This document shows positions 54,643 through 64,000 of a DNA stretch of 64,000 bases, one piece after another. Each line of letters begins with the position of its first letter. Positions within the stretch are counted from its first letter, which is position 1. A model generated the notes under the pieces. It ran no database searches. It was not told where the DNA came from and saw only the letters and a program-made list of their open reading frames with translations. The DNA lies in NCBI RefSeq assembly GCF_002994745.2, contig NC_037090.1, positions 21,440,001 to 21,504,000 on the forward strand. The letters run 5' to 3'. The translations under genes were made by a program, and so were the position numbers. The stretch comes from Rosa chinensis. Its lineage: Eukaryota; Streptophyta; Magnoliopsida; Rosales; Rosaceae.

Positions 54643-56909
54643 GAGAAAAAATATATATAAAAAAATATAAAACACTCCTACATACAATTTTATTTAGTTT
54701 ACACAAAACTGCTGGAGCAAAAGTTAAAAATTTGATAACTATGTTTAATTTTTAAGATAATTTAGCGGTAGAAAATGATTTTTACTATTGGAGATGCCCT
54801 AATTTCATTATTAAAACATGTTCAAAATGGATATTTATCTTCCAAAACCTGTAACCCCTAACCACATAGCGGACATTGTAGTTGTAAATGCTCGTGTTTT
54901 GCCTATTTAGGTTTTTGATAATACTTTTATGTATCCATGTTAGTAATAGTTCTTAGATCATCTCAATACTTTTACATTTTTCAAGTATTTCCCACGTCTA
55001 GGCCAAATAAATTTAAATAGAATAACAATTTATCCAAAAAAAATTTTTGATTATTAATGTCTCACACTTTTTAATTATTTTATTCTATGATCACCATGGA
55101 AGTTTTCAAGCTTTAATTCATGTTCTGTGCATTAGCGAAGGGATACTCATCTATTTTAATTTTGTGTGCTAGGACTAGATGTAGTCTTGTAAGCTTAAGA
55201 AGTTTCATAGAACTAGTGAGTGGTGATGATTTTTTCTTAACTACTGGGTCACTGAGTAAGAGCTCAAGTATTGAGATTTATTATATGTATTTATTGTATG
55301 TGGTGTTATGACTTTGAAGTCTAATGGTATATCGTCGTCTCTTGTCCAAAAAAAAATAAAACAAACCTCACGTATATGACAGATTTCACATTAATTTAAG
55401 AATTAGTAATCACTTCACCATTTTTTTTTTTTTTAGAATAGCAATTACTTCACCTTAAAGAAATGAAACATGACTTTAAAAAAGAATATATGAATATGGT
55501 TGCATTCAAACTCGAGTTGTTATGGGTGCAGTAGCGACAGCTTGAATCACTAACGGCATTCAACCCAAAATTCAAAAATGGGATCAGGCCCATAATTTTA
55601 AAAAGTATTCCGCCCAAGAAGACTATCCTATTGAATCACAAGTCCAGTCAATACCGACATATTAAAAACTGTTGAGCCCAAGGAAACAATCTTCATTTGA
55701 CATTGATTATCATTGAGGAATATGAACCAGATTGCTCAACCCACGTACCGGGCCTAGCTAGCTCGGAATATAATCAGTCTTTTTCACATTTATGTTACAT
55801 GCCGAAGTTGTGATATGATGATTCTAACAAAGTAACATGAGAATGTCCAAAATAAAATTTAAGTGATATTGGGCTACGGACAATTGTGCATGATCCGAGC
55901 CTAAATATTATGGCCGAACCTATCGTCTTGTTCCTATAACCAACCTCATAAACTGTTCATCATACTCAATCTCATTACACTCGCTCCAGGTCTCGGTAGT
56001 CGGTAGTTGTCTAGGATATAAGATGTTGGAAGCAATTAAATGTATGTCAGATTTTTTGTCATGATGTAATCTGATTATTATATGGTGGAAAATCAATGGA
56101 TTAGATCCTAGTTATAATTCTGGATCCACCCGGTATAATACTGGCAATGTTTAGTTTTTCTAATTTTTCATCGATTCGATTATTTATATATGTATTTGGC
56201 GCCATATTTAAGAGGAAAAGTCCTAAGGAAAACAATGCGCTCGATCTCTTTTTACTGCTTGTATATGATTGCCTAGTGCATATATGTTATTAAGTTTCAT
56301 CTTTCTAGTGATTCAACTATGGCCAACGTAAATATAAATAGACGAACTTATGTACCCAAAGAAAATGTTTTAATTATTTCTTTCTTTCGTTTCATAGCTT
56401 TCGATTATTTATTACACAGACATGATGTAAGTTTTCATAGCTTTACTTCTATATAAGTTGTCATGTGCAATATTAGTAACCTGAACTATTATCACTTGTT
56501 GCAAATTACTTCCAATATCAGTAATCACCTCCCAAAGGAACGAAAGATTACTTCAAAAATATGGTTGCATTCTAATTAGGTTGTAATTAGGTCTTAAAGC
56601 ATATATACGGTGTTAATAATTAGGTTGTATACCCTGGTTGAATAAGAGTTAACCCAAAAATCAAATTAGTGTTCGGCCAAGAACCAAACAGCCTCAAAAT
56701 CAAAGTTGTTTTTTTTTTCCTGAGCATTTAACATAATTCTTAGATGCCCTAGTCAAAATCAGGATTAACTCCAAATTTCTTATTGTTACTTGGAAAGAAA
56801 TGTAATTAATCGTTTCAGGATTAACTCTTTATGTAAGACCAGTTTTATGGTAAGAATCATATAGATGTTGTAAAAGGAAGGTTATACACCACGAGGCACG
56901 AGCTGGATA
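54643..56909. other. AT-rich spacer without recognised gene
   Basis: No open frame resembles a known protein. Diverged internal duplication is visible (about 55433-55520 versus 56505-56585, sharing ATATGGTTGCATTC), as well as the copy of 53828-53900 noted above. Confidence 0.4.
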
Positions 56910-57535
56910 CACTACTACAAATTTCCCCAAACCCCACTGATTTGAATTAGTCCCTATTGGGACAAAGCACACTGAAAACAGTGGCCAATGGCATCAGCCG
57001 CTATGCAGCCACTAATGAGAAATCAGTCCCTTCTATTGTAGGTGCTATTGGGGCAATCCACACTGTTAAAACAACAGTGGCATACCAAACCCCAATGCAG
57101 CACATTACCTTTTTCTTTCCCACTGTTATTGTAATAGTGTGTTTTCTCAATGTCACCAACATCAGTTGCTAAATTTGGGGAATAAAAAAAAATAACAATT
57201 TGGCACACCTATAACCATAAAATTGTAAAATTTACTGTACAGATCGTATGCAATTTCAATTAAAATACATCAGAAAACATAAATTTCTTCATGTTCCTCT
57301 CCATGGCTGCAACTTTACCACTAGCAACTTTGCTATGCTCAGTCATACAAACATTGAAGGCTCAAATTTGAAAATCAACCTTGCCAAATTAACATTGACC
57401 CAATTAATTCACTTTGATAAGTGTAACAAAACATGTTGATATGCAGTATCAAGCATTGTACATGAATATCAAGTGATTAGTTCAATAAGATGAATCACAG
57501 AACACTATAAAAGAGAACCCAAGACCTGCAAGTAC

Positions 57536-58633
57536 CTTCTTCAACAGTAATAAAAGGAAGTGTTTTGCCCTTTGAATGTGATAGATAGGCACAGTAGCAG
57601 ACCTAAAAAGAAGAAAAAGTATCACTAGTTTAGTAAATTCAAGGATATCACCGAAATTGTAATATCATGTATCCAGTAATTGATAATAAAAGAGACCCCA
57701 AATCCCCTAAATTTTCACAATGTGTTTATATGTTGCTCTGACAGTCGCAAACTTATAAGTTTGTGTAGTTTATGAGATTGATGTTTAGCATTAGACCAGC
57801 TCCAATTAGAGAAAGAAATGGATTCAGTAAGGATTAGTTTCAGTCCAGTTGAATGTCTGTATCAAATAACAACGAAAAACACAAAATCTAGAGCAAGTTG
57901 GAAGTTCAAGATATTAGCTCACTCTTACTCATACACACCTTCATATATGTAATGTATATAGGCACAAAGAAGAAAAACAAAGCACCAACCAACATGCTAA
58001 TTGCCAATGACAAATTTTATTCGGGGTAAGCCTACAAATGCATAATTCATATGACGAAAATGAAAAAAGATTAAAATAGCCAAGTAAGTCTTGCCCCATT
58101 CAAAGCTCTTGTACAGAACTACAGATCACTTTAAAGTCGAAAAGGAAACCACCATACAATGGATATCAGTAAGAACTACCCGACCAGCAACCATCGAAAG
58201 TTCTGCTAAATCGAAATAAGTTGACAGCAAACAGTTGTTCTCAACCAGTTCAGAAACAACCAACAAACAAGAAAGAAGTTTAACAAATATAGAAAAAGAA
58301 AAGAACAATTATAGTGGGATGACCAAAATGCCTGGTAAATTTTTGAGAAATGGTCAAATTAGCTTTGATTTGCCAACATTCCTAGCTCAGAGGCTGAGCC
58401 AGAAAATGATTTTGATCAGCTTAGGAAAGTTTTAGTTTACTTAAAAACAAGAAAACAGATATATTGTAATCATGGAAACTTGCTTCTCTATCTTGCCAAA
58501 CATAGAAAACAAACAAGAATAGATACTAGAAAGGATTGAGTTTGAGTGATTACCCTCTTGAAGCAAACTGCTTTTAAGCAATCAAGGCTGCCCCAAAGAT
58601 TAAGGCCAAGACCAAATGACCAATACTGGTGCT
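57536..58633 (-). other. two further exon-like pieces in the CACTA element, unidentified
   Basis: 58551-58633 is bounded by CTATGCAG and AGAGG/GTAATC and is open as HQYWSFGLGLNLWGSLDCL (then KAVCFKR). 57536-57602 is bounded by CTTTTTAG and GAAG/GTACTT and is open as VCYCAYLSHSKGKTLPFITV (then EEG). Not recognised as CTP synthase. They could be another captured gene or remnants of an element gene. Confidence 0.3.
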
Positions 58634-58834
58634 GCATAGGAAGAGCAGACTTTGTAAGTCAAGGTTTCCCAAGATAAATCATTCTGTGGTTGTGACTTGC
58701 TGCTCTACATTATTTTTTAAGTACGTAATTAATTCTGACACGGTGTGGAAAAATTAAGGCTAAAATTGAGAGTTCCCCCAACCAAAACAGATAGTTAACT
58801 TGAGAATCAAATGAGTAAACTCTATGACACAAAC

Positions 58835-59264
58835 CTCAGCAGGGCCTGACTTTCCATCAACTGGTATATGTGCTACACACTTAATCCAGTCTTGGATAGC
58901 ATCTGTGATGTGAGGGACAACCTACACGTTAAAAAAGAAAGAGAAAAGTAATCAATATAAGAAAAATAGGGGCCAGATTAATATATATAAAAGAGCTCAA
59001 TCTCAGACAAAATACCTATCTCTCTCTGTTTATAACATCCTGTGACCGAAACAAAGAAAATTCAAACCTTTGTCAGTTGTGGCATCAAAGATAAATAGAT
59101 AATACCGATATTTTTGGAATCATTGATATATGTATAATATATTGATCATATATACATGTGAAATTTAACCAACATGCCTGGTAAATCATTCCGGTAGAAA
59201 TATTATTATCATGGGTCAGCTTGATTTCTAGGAATCGCTCATAGTTTCCAAGGTCCAGGTCTAA
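58835..59264 (-). pseudogene. captured CTP synthase gene fragment (two exons)
   Basis: Exon 1 (59178-59264, 29 codons) encodes [20 protein letters not shown] and GMIYQ. Exon 2 (58835-58921, 29 codons) encodes [20 protein letters not shown] and VDGKSGPAE. Both belong to the N-terminal synthetase domain of CTP synthase, the enzyme that aminates UTP to CTP. Exon 1 has a good acceptor (TTCACAG) but its donor reads CAG/GCATG, a GC rather than GT. Exon 2 has TAG and GTTTGT borders. The exon normally between them is missing or decayed (a VINRER-like scrap near 59045). The start, P-loop region and glutaminase domain are absent, so this is not an enzyme gene. Introns retained means DNA-level capture. 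Confidence 0.88.
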
Positions 59265-60189
59265 CTGTGAACATTAGAAACGAAAATAGTAAACATAAAA
59301 TCTGCAAATCACTGAGTCTCTAGATTTGTGCAAAAGCTTCACACTTAAAACTAACCTGAACTAAGTCAAACAATTCTATTACCCTCCAGAAAGCCATTGC
59401 TTATTCCATACTATAAGGCTAAACATGTTTGGATATTGGCATATTGCAAACCTAAATCCCCAGACCACGGAATAACTCTCCTAATCTGAAGCATATAGCT
59501 TAACTTAAAAGTTCCTACCCGGGAAATTTCAATCAAACTGAGGCAAATCAATGTCATCAGAGTCAACCAAATTCAATGAATAGACATACAAAACACAAAA
59601 CAACATAGTATCATCCTCGATAAAGTTTTGAAATTGTGATTGTCACCTGGGTTGAGAGAAGATAGTCCGCAACCATTCGCGTGTCTCGCCGAGTTCAGAC
59701 ACGCAAGCAGTCACCCAGAAGAGAAAATACTAGAGAGGAGAGAGATCAGAAATCGAACTAAAGTGAGGGAAGAAAAAACTAGATCTTGTTCAGGTTTGAA
59801 CTCTAAAGGGGAGAAAGAGAGAGACAGAGGGGAAGAAAAACTAGATCTGGTTTTGTGGTTCAGCTCGAGTCTCAGAGATTAGAAGGAAAGGGACCTTGAG
59901 TCAATTAAGCGTTCGATCAGCTCTTCACTGATCGGACGGCTATCATAGATCACCATAGTTGATAAAAGGATTAAAAGCATGTGTGTTTTTACAGTTTTGA
60001 CCCCATTAACAGTGTCATACGGATTAAACAACTAATACTTTGCATCTACTGTGTACTATACACACTGATGATCAGTGAGAGGGAAAAAAAAACCCACCAA
60101 TCTTTTATATCACTGTAATACTATTCATTTTGGGACTGATGACTTTTTAGTGGCTAAAAAAAGGGTGCTAATGGAAATTTGTAGTAGTG

Positions 60190-61872
60190 ATAGAGACCAT
60201 GCAGCTGGATAACTACTCATTTCAGGTCCTATGAATTTCCAAATCAAGCATCCATAAAATTGCTGAAATATTCTTGTAAATGAAAAGGGGCATGTGACAT
60301 GACAACCCAATATCCAATTAATTGAGCAAAACTTCTGTCAATGGCTAGTACCAGTTGTGCTGTGTGAATATATAGTTCAAATAATTCCAAATCCTATCGA
60401 CATACAATGTATATTCATTCTCTTTGACCCATTTTGGTTGAAATTAGGCATGCGATCATGTGATCTGGTTTTGACATGTTAGGCACTCTTTAGTCTTCAT
60501 ATTTACATACGCAATCGATTTCATTCTGTCCCTAATAACATGTCACACAAATATATAAAGACATCAGTTTTGAAGTGGATGTATGATATATTAGGTCTGT
60601 AGATTCACCGGAGTTTGCTTTCTTATTGCAATTGGTCGTCAATTGGAAGAAAAAAAATTACCTAGTCAGTGGTTCGGATTGACGGTATAAGTCCGGTATA
60701 TGTACGAGAGTATTTGAGAAACTAAGAGTTCCATAATAAAAAGTAGCTACTCTAAAAGCACAAACCACCATGTGTAGAGTAGAGTGGGAAGCTTCGTTAG
60801 GTTAAAAAGAAGATAAGGACCTTTGAATATTTAACGTAATGTGAGTCCCTTTCCATCACGCTATTATTAGTCGGTAGAGGGAGAGAGAGATGTGAGTACG
60901 TAGCTAGCTAGCCAAGGGAGTTTGAAAAGGACCACCACAATGTGCACCATGTGCAAGATAAACCCACCCCAAACGCAATCACAGCCAAATTCCTATTAAT
61001 AATTCACTCAGCCCTCTCTACTGGAATGTATGTCGATCTTACTAATTGGTTATATATGTTAGGCAGAACCTTCGAGGATAGAGAGCAAAACCATGGACTT
61101 TTCTTTAACAGAAAGGTTAAGTCTCTCTCTCTAACAGTGTGCACTCACTAATTGATGTCTACACACACTATTCTTCATTTTCCTGATCTAGCTCCTTGCT
61201 AATTTTTGGGCTTTTTTTCGGACATACTTCTATCCCTATATAAAAAATTGAAACAACTCTCTAACTCTCTAATACAAAATGAAAGTCATGAAACCATGTG
61301 CTGCATGACAACGAAGGAAAAACGAAGAGAAAATTGTGAAACTTAGAAAGCAGTTACTTAATTATAAAGCAAAGCAGAGCAAAAAAGAAGAGACATGGAG
61401 TGAGTGAAAACACTAAAAAAGATGATTGAATAACAAGCAAAGCAACAACAGAAAATTTATTTAATAGGGATTTGACAAATGACCGAAAAAGACACCCCAA
61501 CGTCCACCAGACACCCAAATTGCCATAAATGAATCCAAAATGCATGATTATTGAAAAATAATAGGTATTTATATAAAATTATACATCTTAAGCTCATAAT
61601 TGAGTGCCACCGACTACAATTTTGCTATACGTCTCATGTATCTTTCATCATAATCTCCATTTTATTCTATAGCAAAATGTACAAATTTCAAAGGCCCCGC
61701 GTATATGTAATTCGAATACACACACAGTTCGATGAAGCTAAATTAATCAACAGAAAATTAAAATTACTGGAAAATTAATCATAGAGAAGGAACTAACGGC
61801 GTCAGAGCAATAATCAACGGCAATTGTGATTGTCCGATCCTCATAAATTGCTCTTCGATCATGAATCCTTCA
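60190..61872. other. spacer downstream of the NHL1/12-like gene
   Basis: No gene or clear element is seen. The part nearest 61872 is probably the 3' untranslated region of the minus-strand NHL gene. Confidence 0.4.
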
Positions 61873-62505
61873 TCATACGCTAACCTTGCATCGCTGGACC
61901 AGCTGGTACTTGACAGCGTTTTCTCCAACCACAATTCCGGTAGTCTTGGCTCCCAAAGTTATGAAAGCCGGACATCTCACATAGAGATGGTACTTCCCGG
62001 TGATAAATGTTCCAATCTTCCATCTCACCCGCCCGTCAATCTTGATCAACAAAAGTACGGTGCCGGCGGCCTGGTCCTGTCCGAGAGCAATGGAGTTGTA
62101 GGGAGCGATGGGGACGTTGGTGCCGTAGATGAAGGGCGACCAGATGTTGACGTCCTTGTGGCCTTGGTAAGTGGGCGGGATTAGGGTTGAGAAGGTGATC
62201 TGCTGGGCGCGGTAGGTGGCATAGACGTCGAGCTTGTCGTAGTAGATTCCGAGCTTCTCGTTGGGGTTGCGAGAGGAGATGGTGACCTGGAAGCTGGAGG
62301 AGAAGACGTTGGGGACGGTGTTGTTGAAGTTGTAGACGGTGACGTCCTGGAGGATGAACCGGGGCTTGGACGGCTGGAGGATGGCCCAGATGATGAGGAT
62401 GGTGACGAGGAGGATGAAGTTGAAGATGAGGAGCCCAGCGCAGCAGCGGCGGATTCTCTCTCTCCTCTTTTTGTGGCCGTGGTTGCCGCAGTCTTTTGAA
62501 GACAT
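61873..62505 (-). CDS. NDR1/HIN1-like protein, NHL1/NHL12 type
   Basis: 210 aa, intronless. The N-terminus MSSKDCGNHGHKKRRERIRR is strongly basic, followed by one membrane helix (about residues 22-44). The LEA_2 domain has FILQDVTVYNFN, NPNEKLGIYYD (80-90), PPTYQGHKDVNIWSPF (111-126) and a KYHLYVRC segment (171-178). The MxxKDCGNHG start and the YQGHKD-WSPF block are typical of Arabidopsis NHL1 and NHL12, so it is a separate subfamily from the five NHL10 copies. Unlike them it lacks the CCCSC cluster and the GAYYGPS N-terminus. NNT at residue 61 is a possible glycosylation site. It is intact and shares its strand with the others. An older family member beside the array, rather than a recent duplicate. 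Confidence 0.93.
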   Translation of the reverse strand: MSSKDCGNHGHKKRRERIRRCCAGLLIFNFILLVTILIIWAILQPSKPRFILQDVTVYNFNNTVPNVFSSSFQVTISSRNPNEKLGIYYDKLDVYATYRAQQITFSTLIPPTYQGHKDVNIWSPFIYGTNVPIAPYNSIALGQDQAAGTVLLLIKIDGRVRWKIGTFITGKYHLYVRCPAFITLGAKTTGIVVGENAVKYQLVQRCKVSV

Positions 62506-62610
62506 GGTGGTGGAGGAGGACTGTACTGGAAGTTTAAACAGAGGGAGAGGGAGTGGTTTCTAGCTAGCTCCGGTTATTGCGAGCAGTTGACTGTGGCCAA
62601 GTTTGGTTTG

Positions 62611-62626
62611 GGGGTATATATTATAG
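62611..62626 (-). promoter_or_regulatory. TATA-box region of the NHL1/12-like gene
   Basis: On the minus strand TATAATATATACC lies about 105-120 bp before the ATG, the same distance as in the NHL10 copies. No CGCG box was found in the equivalent window. Confidence 0.4.
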
Positions 62627-62797
62627 ACGGGGGGTTGTTACTGTATGATGATATGATGATCATGTATGTATGGTTGAAAGCAAATACATAAAGGTGACGT
62701 AAGCCTAGGTACAAATTAGGGATGGTTAAATTCATTGACTCTTGACTCTGGGGAAAATAGGTTTTCTTTTGGTCTACTTAGAACTTCGCGCCGCGGG

Positions 62798-62798
<1 letters not shown>

Positions 62799-62830
<32 letters not shown>
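62799..62830 (+). repeat. G32 homopolymer
   Basis: Thirty-two consecutive G, preceded by CGCGCCGCGGGC. Able to form stacked G-quadruplexes. The exact length is unreliable in most sequencing methods. Confidence 0.95.
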
Positions 62831-62831
<1 letters not shown>

Positions 62832-64000
62832 GGAGAGATGGGTGCTGCCCGGGTCCTACCTTTGTAGGGCTTAACATATGCTTCATATATTAAATTGTTT
62901 GGTGCTGTATTAATATTGTAAGGTAGTGGGAAGAGGAGTCCCATCTATTTTCAACACCAAGGCCTAATATATTTAGTGACTATTTAAAATTACAGATATC
63001 CCTATGATCATCATCATGTGCCTTTTAACAAGACTCATTAAATGTACTTGGAGTTTATTTATTCTATGATTAGATCTTAATTACGTGGAGTAAACTGGAT
63101 TTGCGTTTTTATCTACCGCATGGTGTATCCAACTGCTTTGCTCAATGGTGGAATAAGGGTTTCTTCTTTAGCTCCAATGGTGAACTGGGTTTTGTTTTCC
63201 TTAGCTTGACTGGTGAACTGGGTTTCTTTCTTGGTTCAAATGGTGAAATGTTTTTTGTTTAAGCTCAAATAGTGGCATGAGTTAGATCAATCGTTCTCTT
63301 ACTTGGCTTTATTCAGCAAATTGGACAGCAACTGTTTTGTCAAGCTCAACCACTGGGTTTGTCTTTTGCCTCTGATAAACGTTTGGTTCATATCATTTCC
63401 TCATCCTTAAATCTTAAATTTTTTAACTCTTATGGTCATGTTTGTTTCACCGGATTGTCATACCTGGCCTTAATTTCTATAATAGTCCTGAATTCCTCAA
63501 GTCTGGATTATGCTATATTATTCCCTAACCCATGTTTGGTTAGTCAAGACTAAAACTAGAGCCAACACCATCGACCTGAAGACCCGCGGAGCTCCAAACA
63601 GCAGCCGATCGAAACTCTGCCATCAGGCCACCTCCGGCAGGCGCATCATCTCGTTGTCGTTGACGTTTCTCTTTCCTCGGCTGGTCTGGTTGCTGGTTGT
63701 GGAGAGAGAATCAGACCTCGAAATCTTGGGTTCTCCTGCAGCTTTTGTACAAATTCCGATAGCTCCGGCAATGTTTTGGGGTGCATAAGGTATGCAAGTT
63801 GATCTACTCTTCGTGTTCTACATGCTAGCGTACATGGTTTTTGAATTTGATAAAATTTTGGAAGATTTGATTTATGGGTATTCGGCCACCGCCGTCGCTA
63901 CAACCTTCTGTGGCGGTGGTTCTGGGTTCAATTGGGGATAGAAAATGAGGTGTGCTTGTGTTTAATCTCAGAATTGGTGAAAGTTGCTGAGAAGGAGAGC
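62831..64000. other. spacer at window end
   Basis: No recognised gene. A degenerate tandem repeat (GGTGAACTGGGTTT...) of about 40-45 bp runs over about 63142-63290. GC-richer sequence from about 63550 has short frames only; a gene or element may begin beyond the window. Confidence 0.35.

Larger units (their letters stand above)
56910..60189. mobile_element. CACTA element carrying CTP synthase exons
   Basis: 3,280 bp with perfect 17-bp inverted ends CACTACTACAAATTTCC and the 3-bp duplication ATA (56907-56909, 60190-60192), the En/Spm (CACTA) signature. No transposase is seen. On the minus strand it carries exon-like pieces bounded by splice signals, two of which are clearly from CTP synthase (58835-58921, 59178-59264). 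Others at about 57536-57602 and 58551-58633 are unidentified. A CT-rich stretch on the minus strand at about 59650-59880 looks like a 5' untranslated exon ending CCCAG before GTGACA. Confidence 0.92.

Noticed and set aside
58835..59264. Functional CTP synthase gene
   Set aside because: Only two exons are present inside a transposon; the catalytic start and the glutaminase domain are missing.

Overview
The window reads as nuclear DNA of a flowering plant, most likely a eudicot (perhaps Rosaceae; low confidence). It is AT-rich, has intron-type splice signals in captured gene fragments, and is packed with plant transposon families. The only clearly functional host genes are six NDR1/HIN1-like (NHL, LEA_2-domain) membrane-protein genes, all on the minus strand. 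Five are close NHL10/YLS9-type paralogues (28-711, 24409-25098, 34070-34753, 46421-47104, 52673-53356). The sixth, more distant one (61873-62505) is NHL1/NHL12-like. This family is linked to plasma-membrane defence and senescence responses.

The NHL10 copies are dispersed tandem duplicates. They share 3' untranslated sequence, a TATA box about 100-130 bp before the ATG, CGCG boxes at about -180 to -230, and a further conserved upstream block. Duplicated flanks can be traced for several hundred bases into the spacers, which have since been expanded by insertions.

Spacer 1 (0.7-24.4 kb) holds a 7.5-kb Ty1/copia element bordered by an exact 166/170-bp direct duplication, and the 3' end of a Ty3/gypsy element. 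It also holds a Mutator-like element, a TRIM containing a 2.45-kb solo-LTR-like insertion, a second 5.9-kb copia element with an intact pol, and a TIR element. The solo-LTR-like insertion carries a nine-member array of hairpins with changing stems and a constant loop. Spacer 2 (25.1-34.1 kb) holds a Mutator-like element, a TIR element, an internally deleted copia element, a CACTA end and a Harbinger MITE. Spacer 3 (34.8-46.4 kb) holds a non-coding LTR element with a nested hAT MITE, a hAT element carrying exons of ribosomal protein S14, a long-TIR element, another hAT MITE and a SINE. Spacer 4 (47.1-52.7 kb) holds a third Mutator-like element and small inverted repeats. Spacer 5 (53.4-61.9 kb) holds a 3.3-kb CACTA element carrying exons of CTP synthase. 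The window ends in a G32 tract and anonymous sequence.

Target-site duplications were read directly for most elements: AATTA, GTGAG, CACAC, CACCT, CTTCAGAT, CTCATCAT, CTCACATG, ATTCATTTA, TAATAGAAT, TGA and ATA. Boundaries are therefore firm for these. All similarity statements are by eye; no database or alignment program was used.
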